64,000 nucleotides of DNA from Serinicoccus chungangensis (lineage in GTDB: Bacteria > Actinomycetota > Actinomycetes > Actinomycetales > Dermatophilaceae), in assembly GCF_001483745.1 (NCBI RefSeq), contig NZ_LQBL01000008.1:1-64000 (forward strand), given 5' to 3'. A model generated the notes under the pieces. It saw only the letters and a list, made by a program, of their open reading frames with translations. It was not told the DNA's origin and ran no database searches. The position numbers were made by a program, and so were the translations under genes. Below are positions 45,644 through 54,338 of this stretch, one piece after another; position 1 is the first letter of the stretch, and each line of letters opens with the position of its first letter.

Positions 45644-45797
45644 TGTGCCTCTACCCTCTGCTCAGATCCGCAAGATCACGGCGCGCTCGGTCACGGAAGA
45701 GAGGCGCATACTCACGGCAACAGCAGAAGTTTGGCAGAGGACAGCCCTGCACCGCAATGGCTTGCTTGATCCAGCTTCGCGTCGCCACCAGAGGAGC

Positions 45798-45840
45798 GAC
45801 GTGCACCACCACCGGCGTAGATCAGACGTGGTGGCACGTC
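45798..45840. promoter_or_regulatory. Imperfect inverted repeat in divergent intergenic region
   Basis: GACGTGCACCACCAC and GTGGTGGCACGTC face each other 15 nt apart, between the PKD-protein and Wzy-Wzz start sites. Possible operator controlling both directions. Confidence 0.3.
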
Positions 45841-45930
45841 CGGCGCGAGCGGCTGGTCTACCATCGAGGACGCGACGGGCGGACGCTCCGCTATCGACGC
45901 AGATCGGCGCGTGAGTTGCGAGGAAGGGTC

Positions 45931-48150
45931 GTGCATACGTCAACCGCGGTGAAGCAGGCCCCAACTAAACGACACCCTTTACAGGACGAGGCGAGCGGCC
46001 ACGCCCCCCAGCTCAGCTCACGCTTCCTGAGGTTGGGCGACAACTGGCCACTTTATGCCATTGTCGCCGGCTTTCCCGTGTGGTGGCTCTTTGGTCTTGC
46101 CTCTACCATCCCCATCCTTCTCGCCGTCCCAATGGCGTGGCAATTGAGGCGTATACCCAACCTCAAGGTTCCGCCCGGATTCGGCCTATGGTTGATCTTT
46201 CTGGTTTTCGTGTTGGCCAGCGGACTCATGCTCGGCGTCGACGCGCCAGGGGCCGTGCCCGGAGGCAGCCCGTCGCGCTTGCTTGTCTTCGCTTTCCGGA
46301 CTTCGTGGTACTTGGCGGCTACCGTGGTCATGCTCTGGGTGATTAACCGCCCCCAGACTGAGTTACCCACCGGATCAATCAGTCGGCTGCTAGGGTGGAT
46401 GTTCGTCATCGTCTGGGCTGGCGGCATGCTGGGCGTGCTGGCCCCCAACCTGGAAATCCGCTCTGCGCTAGAACTCGCTCTTCCCCGAGGCGTCAGCTCC
46501 AATGGATTCGTCAACACTCTGATCCACCCCAGCGTCGCAAGCATTCAGGACTTCCTAGGATACCCACAACCACGACCCGTCGCACCATTTCCATATGCGA
46601 ATACCTGGGGGGCCATGTTTGCTCTATGCCTCCCCTTCTTCGTGGTGTCTTGGCTCGGGAGAAACGCGGGCTGGCGTCGGCCCGCTGCACTGATCATCCT
46701 GGCCCTATCCACAATCCCGGTGGTCAGTTCTCTGAACCGCGGCCTTTGGATGTGCCTCATCGTCGGCGCAATCTACGCAGCTGTTCAGCTGGCCCGCCGC
46801 GGGCAACTCATCCCTCTCGTCGCGTTCGTCGTTTTAGCGGCTATCGGGTCACTCGTCTTCCTGGCTAGTCCACTGAACGATCTACTGATCGACCGTCTTG
46901 ACAACCAGCACAGTAACGATCGACGGTCCACACTTCTCATGCAAACGGTGCGGAGCACCGTTGAGGGATCCCCGGTGGTCGGATTCGGCAACACGCGCGA
47001 CGTGCAGGGCAGTTTCGCCTCGATAGCTGGGGGTGCGACACCCGAGTGCCCAGCCTGCAGAGTCCCGCCGCTCGGCACTCAAGGCCACCTCTGGATGGTC
47101 ATCTTCACCCAAGGGCTTCTCGGAGCGTTCTTCTTCCTCGCCTTCTTCCTCCAGGTTGCGATACGGCACATACGTTCTCGAAACACTGCCGAAGTGCTGG
47201 GCATATGTCTTCTTGGCTTTTTTGCACTCCAGATGCTCATCTATGACACCCTCGGTTTCCCTTTGTATGTTCTCATGTTGAGCATCGGGCTTATGGTGAG
47301 AGATCAAGGAACGGCATTTAACGTCACGGATGACTTCTCGGAAAGCAGGGACAATCTCGCTCCCAACACAACTGTGCATTCCCTTGCGTCAGCGATTGTG
47401 CCGCTTCGAAAACACTACCCTCTGATACTCTTGCTTGCCACCGTGGGTGGGGGTATCGGCGTCATACTGGGATTGCAACACCCACCGCAGTACGCCTCGA
47501 CCGTCCGCATCCTTCTTTACCCACCTGCCACCTCCTTGCTTCCAGAGTCCGAGTTGCAGGTACCCGAAAGATCCACCATCGATACTGAGGCAGCGATCGT
47601 CGTCTCCACTCGGACCCTCAACGCCGTCCTGCAGGATTTTCCCGAGGTGTCGGAGGACGATCTCCGCGCGAATATCAAGGTCACGGCGGCTACAAGCACC
47701 GATATTCTCAGCGTTACAGTCCTCGACGTCCTCCCACACCGATCAGAGTTGCTCGCCGCCTCTTTGGCTGACGCCTACCTGAACACCCGGGCGGAGACAC
47801 TCACCCAGCGTCGTGACCAATATGAGCAGTCTCTGCGCGAGCAGCTCGTGCAGGCACAACAACCGACCCCCGCCCGCGACCGCAGGGGTGAACTGGCAGA
47901 GACCATCAGGGACCTACAGCAAAGCATCGACGCGGTCGCTCTCGAATCGACCGAAGCTGGAGAAGTCGTCCTCGGTGGCCGTGCCCAAGTGGTGCGCCGC
48001 CAAGTAGAGGTGCCTACCGTCTCGGTAGCCATGCTGGGAATGCTGTCCGCCGTCCTATTGGCCCGCATCGGCCGTGACCCGCTCGCCCGGGGGTACCGGT
48101 GGCCGGGTAGGCGGAGCGGACGGGGAAACCTGACCGACCCCTCACGTTAG
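45931..48150 (+). CDS. O-antigen polymerase (Wzy-like) fused to Wzz-type domain
   Basis: 739 aa from GTG 45931, with GAGGAAGG just upstream. Residues about 45-455 are a polytopic membrane domain of the O-antigen ligase/Wzy type, with a large extracytoplasmic loop (GFVNTLIHPSVASIQDF ... YANTWGAMFA) and SSLNRGLWMCL. Residues about 485-739 form a complete polysaccharide co-polymerase: TM near 491-512 (LRKHYPLILLLATVGGGIG), an extracytoplasmic domain with a coiled coil (QRRDQYEQSLREQLVQAQQ), and a second TM near 693-712. Polymerisation and chain-length control are thus on one chain. No kinase domain follows. Confidence 0.82.
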   Translation: MHTSTAVKQAPTKRHPLQDEASGHAPQLSSRFLRLGDNWPLYAIVAGFPVWWLFGLASTIPILLAVPMAWQLRRIPNLKVPPGFGLWLIFLVFVLASGLMLGVDAPGAVPGGSPSRLLVFAFRTSWYLAATVVMLWVINRPQTELPTGSISRLLGWMFVIVWAGGMLGVLAPNLEIRSALELALPRGVSSNGFVNTLIHPSVASIQDFLGYPQPRPVAPFPYANTWGAMFALCLPFFVVSWLGRNAGWRRPAALIILALSTIPVVSSLNRGLWMCLIVGAIYAAVQLARRGQLIPLVAFVVLAAIGSLVFLASPLNDLLIDRLDNQHSNDRRSTLLMQTVRSTVEGSPVVGFGNTRDVQGSFASIAGGATPECPACRVPPLGTQGHLWMVIFTQGLLGAFFFLAFFLQVAIRHIRSRNTAEVLGICLLGFFALQMLIYDTLGFPLYVLMLSIGLMVRDQGTAFNVTDDFSESRDNLAPNTTVHSLASAIVPLRKHYPLILLLATVGGGIGVILGLQHPPQYASTVRILLYPPATSLLPESELQVPERSTIDTEAAIVVSTRTLNAVLQDFPEVSEDDLRANIKVTAATSTDILSVTVLDVLPHRSELLAASLADAYLNTRAETLTQRRDQYEQSLREQLVQAQQPTPARDRRGELAETIRDLQQSIDAVALESTEAGEVVLGGRAQVVRRQVEVPTVSVAMLGMLSAVLLARIGRDPLARGYRWPGRRSGRGNLTDPSR

Positions 48151-48260
48151 CCGTCCTGCTAGCATTAGCCGACCCACGTCAAGGAGAGACGCCCAGGACC
48201 CCTCGCACCGTCACTCAACCTGAGATTTGACCAATAACCCACTCCATAGGAGACGACGCC

Positions 48261-49163
48261 ATGGTCTTCCCTCCAGTTTCTGCTGTCATCGCGACGCGAA
48301 ACAGGCCGGAGATGCTTAAGAACGCTCTGCAAGCAGTTTGTCAGCAGACGTATCAGGGGAGCATCGAATGCATCGTCGTGTTCGATCGGACTGACATCGA
48401 CGACTCCATTGTAAGTGAGAACCCCCAGCGCGCAGTGCGGGCTGTTACGAACACACGATCCCCTGGGCTTGCTGGTGCCCGCAACTCGGGCATTATCGCT
48501 TCTAACGGCGAATTTGTCGCCTTCTGCGACGATGACGACATATGGCACCCCACGAAGATCGAAAAGCAGATCGAGCAAATGGGCTCAGCAATTGCATCTG
48601 CGACTGGGGTTGTCATCGACTATGCCGGAAAGCAGTCCGTCCGAATTCCAAGCCGCGACACCATCACGCTGCAGCAGGTGGTCAGGCATCGTCGGATGGA
48701 AGCCCACCCATCATCAGTTCTGGTGCGACGGGCAGCCCTGACTGGAGAGTTGGGCATGATCGATGAGGCCTTGCCCGGCAGCTTTGCGGAGGACTATGAC
48801 TTTATGATCCGCCTCCTGCAGGCGGGTCATGTGTCTATCGTGGAAGAGGCTTTGGTGACGATCCGATGGGGCCAGTCTCTTTTCGCCAAGGATTGGGCCA
48901 CCATTGTACGTGCCATCGACTACCTCATCGCCAAACACGAGATCTTCAGCAAGGACCGACGTGCTTTGGCCCGCCTCTATGGCCAACGCGGATTTGCTGA
49001 GGCGGCGATGGGGAATCGGTCTAGAGCACTTCGAGATGTCTGGCGAACCGTCCGTCTCTACCCTTTGGAGAAGCGGACATCGGTTACGTTGCCTGTCGTC
49101 CTCGGTCTGATCAGCCCGGAAAGAGTCATGCACTGGGCCAATGAACGTGGCCGCGGAATCTAG
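48261..49163 (+). CDS. GT2 family glycosyltransferase
   Basis: 300 aa. GT-A fold: SAVIATRNRPEMLKNAL at the N-terminus, then the nucleotide-sugar site GLAGARNSGI and FCDDDDIWHP (DxD), and FAEDYDFMIRLL around the probable catalytic ED. GGAGACG precedes the ATG. It lies between the Wzy-Wzz gene and a CDP-glycerol-transferase-like gene on the same strand. It adds a sugar to the polymer repeat unit; donor unknown. Confidence 0.88.
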   Translation: MVFPPVSAVIATRNRPEMLKNALQAVCQQTYQGSIECIVVFDRTDIDDSIVSENPQRAVRAVTNTRSPGLAGARNSGIIASNGEFVAFCDDDDIWHPTKIEKQIEQMGSAIASATGVVIDYAGKQSVRIPSRDTITLQQVVRHRRMEAHPSSVLVRRAALTGELGMIDEALPGSFAEDYDFMIRLLQAGHVSIVEEALVTIRWGQSLFAKDWATIVRAIDYLIAKHEIFSKDRRALARLYGQRGFAEAAMGNRSRALRDVWRTVRLYPLEKRTSVTLPVVLGLISPERVMHWANERGRGI

Positions 49164-49219
49164 ACAGGCAGTGTGTCGATATCTCGCAGGACTGCTAGCA
49201 GGTCCATCAAGAAACGGGA

Positions 49220-50323
49220 ATGGGTGGCTTACTGATGTCGCGTCCGACTGCCCTCTTCGAGTCCTGGCGCGGACGGTACAGCGATAGTCCCCGCGCAATC
49301 TCCGAGGCACTGGGCCATCGAGCACCGGAACTTCAGCGGACGTGGGTGTCATCGCCGGGAGTGACGTTCCCCGCGGACGTAAAGCTGGTACCGCGTCATA
49401 GCGCACGTTACTTCTCTGATCTAGCCACCTGTGACGTCCTGGTCACCAATGACCTCGTCACCCGCCACTACGTCAAGGGTCCCCGGGTCGCGTACCTGCA
49501 AACGTGGCACGGGAGCCCCCTCAAGGTGATTGGCTTGGACGAATCCAGACCGAAGTACCGTCGAGCGAAGGCGCATCTGAGACGAATGCGAAGGGATGTG
49601 GCAAAGTGGGACTATTTGCTGTCACCAAGCAAGGCCGTCTCCGACATATTTCGCGGCGCTTTCGCATTCGACGGCGAGATCCTAGAGTTCGGCTACCCTC
49701 GTAACGACGTTCTCGCCCGCCCCGATGAGCACGTTAGGCAACTGGCACGCGACCGGATGGGCTTGACAGATGATCAACTTGTCGTGCTCTATGCGCCTAC
49801 GTGGCGCGATGACGCGCATCTAGAGGGTGGCGGCTTCTATCATCCCAGCCTAATCGATTGGGACACGCTGCTTTCGCAGCTTCCCGAGAAGACCGTGATA
49901 TTGAGCCGAATGCATCAACATGTAACCACCCCCGTCACGCCAAGGTCACGAGGCGACGTGCGTGATGTCAGCCGCGTCGACGACCTGTCTGCTCTGATGC
50001 TCGCCTCGGACGTCCTTGTGTCGGACTATTCTTCTATCATCTTTGATTACGCCGTTTCCGGTCGCCCAATAGTGCTCCATGCTCCCGACTTGGTGCACTA
50101 TCGTGATGTCGTCCGGGGCCTGTATTTCGACTTCGAATCATGGGCACCAGGCCCGGTCACGACGAACACTGGTGAATTGGCCGATGTGTTGAGCAGCGTC
50201 CCGAGCGCGGCAAAAGACCACTCAGAACGGTACCGCGATTTTGTGGCCACTTACTGCACCTTCGAAGACGGCCAGGCATCACGGCGGGTCGTCGATCTTT
50301 TGGTTGACCGGCATCTGACCTGA
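49220..50323 (+). CDS. CDP-glycerol glycerophosphotransferase family protein (TagB/TagF-like)
   Basis: 367 aa. C-terminal GT-B-like fold of the teichoic acid polymerase family: QTWHGSPLKVIG (catalytic His region), FGYPRNDVL, LYAPTWRDD, RMHQHV and VSDYSSIIFDYAVSGRP with the conserved SDYSS. Enzymes of this family move glycerol-phosphate or ribitol-phosphate from the CDP donor to a lipid-linked acceptor, so phosphate-containing polyol groups may be in this polymer. Start at ATG 49220 or ATG 49235. The end overlaps the convergent sulfotransferase gene by 45 nt. Confidence 0.87.
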   Translation: MGGLLMSRPTALFESWRGRYSDSPRAISEALGHRAPELQRTWVSSPGVTFPADVKLVPRHSARYFSDLATCDVLVTNDLVTRHYVKGPRVAYLQTWHGSPLKVIGLDESRPKYRRAKAHLRRMRRDVAKWDYLLSPSKAVSDIFRGAFAFDGEILEFGYPRNDVLARPDEHVRQLARDRMGLTDDQLVVLYAPTWRDDAHLEGGGFYHPSLIDWDTLLSQLPEKTVILSRMHQHVTTPVTPRSRGDVRDVSRVDDLSALMLASDVLVSDYSSIIFDYAVSGRPIVLHAPDLVHYRDVVRGLYFDFESWAPGPVTTNTGELADVLSSVPSAAKDHSERYRDFVATYCTFEDGQASRRVVDLLVDRHLT

Positions 50324-51205
50324 TCGCCAACTCACAGTGCGACCAAGGATGTGCTCCAAGCGTACATCGTGGGGCTCGAAATGAACCTCCAGCCGACGAC
50401 GCAAATCTTGCCGGAGTGGAGCCCGAGGAGCCGCGTTCCAGGCATCAGCTTTCACCTGGGCAGGCTCGTCGAGACCTAGCCAGCGGCAGAGCTGCGAGAA
50501 TTCGGCGGCTGGATTGTCGAAGAACGCATCGGCATCGATCACATATACATTCTCTCTCCCACAAGAGTCGATCAACCTGGCGACTTGTTGCGCGTATTCT
50601 CCTCGGCCGACATATGCATGGTGCTGATGCGCGAAACTCACGTAGTATGGATCATCTTTGATGCGCTCGACTTCGCCGGCAAGACGGGTGGTCTCCAGAC
50701 TCACGGCCGTCTCGAAATCTTCCGCCTCGAAGCCGCGACGCTGCTCGTGGCGGTGGGCAGAGTGCGCCCGGTCGACCGGGTTGCGCAGCATCATCACGAC
50801 CTTGACGCCCGGAAGGTCATCTGCGATGCGCTCGTGCGCTAGGGGATGGAACATGTAGTAACCGCTACTCTCGAAAGTCACCACTCTTTTGGTCCCACGC
50901 ATCAAGGCAGCGAGGGGCCGTATTGGGAAGTGGCTGATGTACCAGGACCAGGGCCGAGAGTAGTTAAGATCAAAATACCCGATGCCCTTGTCGAGAGTTG
51001 GCCGGACGACTTGCGGATGCGTCTCCAGCAACCGGAAGAGGCTGGTCGTGCCGGATCTCTGTGCCCCCACAACGAGAAAACTTGGCTTCATTCGCCAACG
51101 CACCGTTGCGACGCCCCAGAGAAGCGCGACGCGCCGGAGCATTCTCGAGAAAGATGAAGGCAACCTCATGCGCGCCATTCGAGCAACTCGACGTAGAGGT
51201 CGCAC
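50279..51205 (-). CDS. Sulfotransferase domain protein (heparan-type)
   Basis: 308 aa. The phosphosulfate loop SFLVVGAQRSGTTSLFRLL and the 3'-phosphate-binding MLRNPVDRAHSAHRHE are intact. The rest (RLLETHPQV, ESSGYYM, LGLDEPAQV) resembles glycan N- and O-sulfotransferases of the NDST/HS3ST type. It uses PAPS, whose synthesis genes lie at 12052-15434. The basic N-terminus (about 1-38) has no convincing membrane segment. It converges with the CDP-glycerol-transferase-like gene. Confidence 0.88.
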   Translation of the reverse strand: MRPLRRVARMARMRLPSSFSRMLRRVALLWGVATVRWRMKPSFLVVGAQRSGTTSLFRLLETHPQVVRPTLDKGIGYFDLNYSRPWSWYISHFPIRPLAALMRGTKRVVTFESSGYYMFHPLAHERIADDLPGVKVVMMLRNPVDRAHSAHRHEQRRGFEAEDFETAVSLETTRLAGEVERIKDDPYYVSFAHQHHAYVGRGEYAQQVARLIDSCGRENVYVIDADAFFDNPAAEFSQLCRWLGLDEPAQVKADAWNAAPRAPLRQDLRRRLEVHFEPHDVRLEHILGRTVSWRSGQMPVNQKIDDPP

Positions 51206-51286
51206 TGCCCTGCACCTCCGCTGGTCTCTAAGTGCCGCCCACTGGTGATCCGTCGCTGGCCTGAGCCTACAGCCTCGACGCGGTAC

Positions 51287-52498
51287 TCACCCAAGGCCAG
51301 CGGCGGCCTGCGGCATGTCCAGCCACCGCTGCAATGCTCCCAGCATCAGCTCGGCCCGCGGCGCGATCAACTCCCCACGCAGGCCCGTTGATCGCTCGAG
51401 GTAGCGCAGCGAGATGGCCGCCAGATATGCTGTGACCAGCGCATCAACGTCAGTTCCATCATTCACGAAAGAACGCCGCGCGAGGTCGATGCCGGCGAGC
51501 ACGACGTCAAAGGTGGGCGTTCTGCCTCTGGAGACGGTACTCACGGCGTAGTGGACGGCGTCGAGTCCGACTAGCCCGTCCACATCGAATCGCTCGAAAT
51601 CCCATAATGCCAGCCGATCCCCGTTCCACGACATATTCCACGGAGTCCAGTCGCCGTGCCAACCTCCGGTTTCCACGACAACATCACCCACGCAGTGTTC
51701 AACTGCTGCCACCGCACTAGAGAAGTGCGGACCCAACGGGGTGCCTGCCAGTCGAGATGCGCCACTACGGACAGATGCCCAAAAGGGGGAGGCCTGAAGA
51801 GTGGTTGGCCCATTGCCAAAAGCCTTTGAGAACTGCTGCATGTGGCCCTGTGGCGGCTGGCCGTCCCTCTTCCGCGGCACACCAGGCTTCGTGCGCAGGG
51901 CCGTCATCGACAACACGGTTAGCCCCTCCCACGATGCCATGTCCAGCAGTTGCGGGGTGATGATGCACGCCGGTACTCGACCTTCCAGATGGTCGAAACT
52001 TCTCGCCTCTTGAGTCACGTCGTGACGAGATCCCTCGTCCACGCCCACCTTGGCAAATCCCAAGAGTGCCCCGTCTTGCCCGAAAACCCCGAGCACGGGC
52101 TTCCGGTTGGTCCGGGGGGTGCCGACCCCGATCGAGATCGCGACCTGACGGCCGTAGACACCCGCCAAGTGGTCGAGTATCGACTCCCGCCCCGAGTCCG
52201 TCACCTCTACCGAATGCGGGAGGAAGCGACCAGCACCCAACGTCAACCCCACTCCAGCTCCCCACCGCAACAACGCCTCCCGCTTCTCAACTGCGGCACT
52301 GAATCGGCGTACCGCTTGGGCGGTTGCTCGTCGTGGTCGCGAAGGCAACAGGAGGCGGGGTGATGCCGCATCAGGAAGAAAGGTCCAGGTCATCGCCGAT
52401 GCAGTGGTGTGCGACCCTACATCGACGGAACATCCTGGAAACAGCGTTTCTAGGGTTTCGACTAACGCGGCGGCGCCCTCTGAGTGCTGCGTCGTCAC
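51287..52498 (-). CDS. APH/choline-kinase-fold phosphotransferase-like protein
   Basis: 403 aa. The C-terminal half has the kinase catalytic signature of the aminoglycoside/choline kinase family: GGWHGDWTPWNM (HGDxxxxN) followed by LALWDFERF (metal-binding DFE). The N-terminal half is less conserved (LLLPSRPRRAT, VGVGTPRTNRKPVLGVF). GTG 52498 is the first possible start in frame, because a TGA lies three codons upstream; the ribosome site is weak. Its place between sulfotransferase and wzz genes suggests phosphorylation of a sugar or lipid-linked intermediate rather than drug resistance (inference). Confidence 0.7.
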   Translation of the reverse strand: MTTQHSEGAAALVETLETLFPGCSVDVGSHTTASAMTWTFLPDAASPRLLLPSRPRRATAQAVRRFSAAVEKREALLRWGAGVGLTLGAGRFLPHSVEVTDSGRESILDHLAGVYGRQVAISIGVGTPRTNRKPVLGVFGQDGALLGFAKVGVDEGSRHDVTQEARSFDHLEGRVPACIITPQLLDMASWEGLTVLSMTALRTKPGVPRKRDGQPPQGHMQQFSKAFGNGPTTLQASPFWASVRSGASRLAGTPLGPHFSSAVAAVEHCVGDVVVETGGWHGDWTPWNMSWNGDRLALWDFERFDVDGLVGLDAVHYAVSTVSRGRTPTFDVVLAGIDLARRSFVNDGTDVDALVTAYLAAISLRYLERSTGLRGELIAPRAELMLGALQRWLDMPQAAAGLG

Positions 52499-52760
52499 CG
52501 CGAGTCACCACCAGCGTGGGCATGGGAGCGTTTGGTGGCCGCATGCAGTTCCTGAGAAGACCGCCCGGAGTCCACATGGTTGGCTGTGATGCGACCGCTC
52601 ATGCGACGATCCTACAGGCCGGCAACGTGCCCGCCGGCCGTCTGCCGTGCTCGCGCCTAGGGCGAGGCCTTGGTGTCCGCTCCGCGTGGTCGGGTAGGTA
52701 GTGTTCCGACCGGAAGAGACACGTGCACCTCAGTAGGGGCCAGGATGAACGAAGCGGGTA

Positions 52761-54338
52761 ATGGCTGGAAGCCGATCTAGGGCACCGAAGGTGTCGACAC
52801 TCGAGGTCGCGGTCAAGCGGCATGTCATCGCAATTGTCGTCTGCGGGCTACTCGGAGGCGCCATCGGATGGCTAGCCGGGGTGAGCCGCAGCCATGACAA
52901 GGTTGCGAGCATGTCAATTCTGATCAACCCGCTGGAGGGCAACGCGTTCTCCCCACTTGGTAGGGGGGATGAGTTGATCAACATGCGCACAGAAGCAGAG
53001 TTGGTGCGCTCGATGGCCGTGGCTGAGATAGCGAATGACAGTCTCACAAATACATTGGAGCCAGAAGAAGTTTTCGAAGGGTTGTCAGTTAGCACTCCCG
53101 AGAACACGCAACTCCTTGACCTTGAATACGTCAGCGACTCCGAGGAAGAGGCCGTTGAGCGGGTCTCAGTAATCGGGCAAGCCTTTCTTGAGTACCGGAG
53201 GGTCCGCGCGCAGTCGCAAGCGGACGCCCAGACGTCCTCCGTGAAACAACAGATCGAACAAAGACTTGAAGAGAGGGAAGAAGCCAGTGTCGAGCTCCGC
53301 GACCTAGAACCTGGGTCTGTCGACGCTGGCTCCTTGTCTGACCAAGTTGCCTCACTGACAGCGCAGATCGACCTCCTGCGTGCTCGATTGATCGATTTGG
53401 AGACGGTCCCCCAGGATCCAGGCGAGGTAGTGACCCCTGCCACCGCTGATGCGCCACCGCCTATCCCGATCGCGGTGCTGTTCGGTCTCATCGGCTTGAC
53501 TGGCGCTACTGTCACGGCGCTGGGTCTCGCGCTGCTCTCTGTCAGAGCAGCCGGCAGAATTCATCAACCGGACGACCTCGGACCGATCGGCATTCAACTC
53601 CTTGGAGAGATTGAGGCCGAGAATCGGGTCACAGACTACGCCTCACTCGCCGCTTACAAACCTAGCGAGAGCGCTCGTCGGCTTCGAAACCGTCTGCTGA
53701 GCATGACCGATAGCAGGTCCTTCTCTTTGCTCCTCAGTTCTCCCACCGGCGAATCTTGTGAAGACAACACGGCACTGGCGCTGGCCCAGGCCTTCGCGGC
53801 GGCCGAAATACCAACCGTCTTGATAGACGTCACGTCTGCCTTACCTTCGGACCCTGATGCTCAAGGCGCTACCGTCGAGGGTATTTCCGACATCTTGGAC
53901 GGTGCCATGAGCCGCGACGCTCTGTCCACCTTCGCGACGCGCCACTTACAAGTCATCGGAGCGGGGAACGAGGGCCCGGGTAGCCAAGATTCCTACCTGG
54001 CTCCGGCAATGGTGGAACTTCTTCGCCAATACAGAGCAGATGGCAAAGTTGTGATCTTCCGGTCCTTTGAGGTGCACGATGTCAGCACTGTGGGCCTGGC
54101 CAGCCTCGTCGACTATTTCGTGCTACAGATCCATGAGGGAATCACAACCCGTCGTACTGTGACCTCATGCGTCGCTGAGTGTCAGACGTTTCCGAGCCGT
54201 TTTCTCGGCGTGGTCTACATCCACGGGGAAAGCCTCGACCAGCAGTCTCGCCCGCCAATCAAACCGCGGCACCTCAGGAGGAAGCCGGGCGAGCCCCCGC
54301 TTGCAGGTCCAACGGACTCCGACGCATCGTTGCGATGA
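52761..54338 (+). CDS. Wzz-like co-polymerase with degenerate BY-kinase domain
   Basis: 525 aa. TM1 about 19-41 (HVIAIVVCGLLGGAIGWLAG), an extracytoplasmic coiled coil, and TM2 about 233-260. A cytoplasmic domain about 290-490 is laid out like a bacterial tyrosine kinase. The Walker A position reads SPTGESCEDNTALALA instead of the PGEGKST form, the Walker A' loop reads VLIDVTSALPS, and the C-terminal tail lacks a tyrosine cluster. It therefore probably regulates rather than phosphorylates. It is coupled to the flippase gene by ATGA. Confidence 0.83.
   Translation: MAGSRSRAPKVSTLEVAVKRHVIAIVVCGLLGGAIGWLAGVSRSHDKVASMSILINPLEGNAFSPLGRGDELINMRTEAELVRSMAVAEIANDSLTNTLEPEEVFEGLSVSTPENTQLLDLEYVSDSEEEAVERVSVIGQAFLEYRRVRAQSQADAQTSSVKQQIEQRLEEREEASVELRDLEPGSVDAGSLSDQVASLTAQIDLLRARLIDLETVPQDPGEVVTPATADAPPPIPIAVLFGLIGLTGATVTALGLALLSVRAAGRIHQPDDLGPIGIQLLGEIEAENRVTDYASLAAYKPSESARRLRNRLLSMTDSRSFSLLLSSPTGESCEDNTALALAQAFAAAEIPTVLIDVTSALPSDPDAQGATVEGISDILDGAMSRDALSTFATRHLQVIGAGNEGPGSQDSYLAPAMVELLRQYRADGKVVIFRSFEVHDVSTVGLASLVDYFVLQIHEGITTRRTVTSCVAECQTFPSRFLGVVYIHGESLDQQSRPPIKPRHLRRKPGEPPLAGPTDSDASLR

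Noticed and set aside
45490-45930. Upstream in-frame extension of the Wzy-Wzz protein
   Set aside because: It runs antisense into the PKD-protein gene and is Arg-rich without membrane segments; GTG 45931 has a strong ribosome site.
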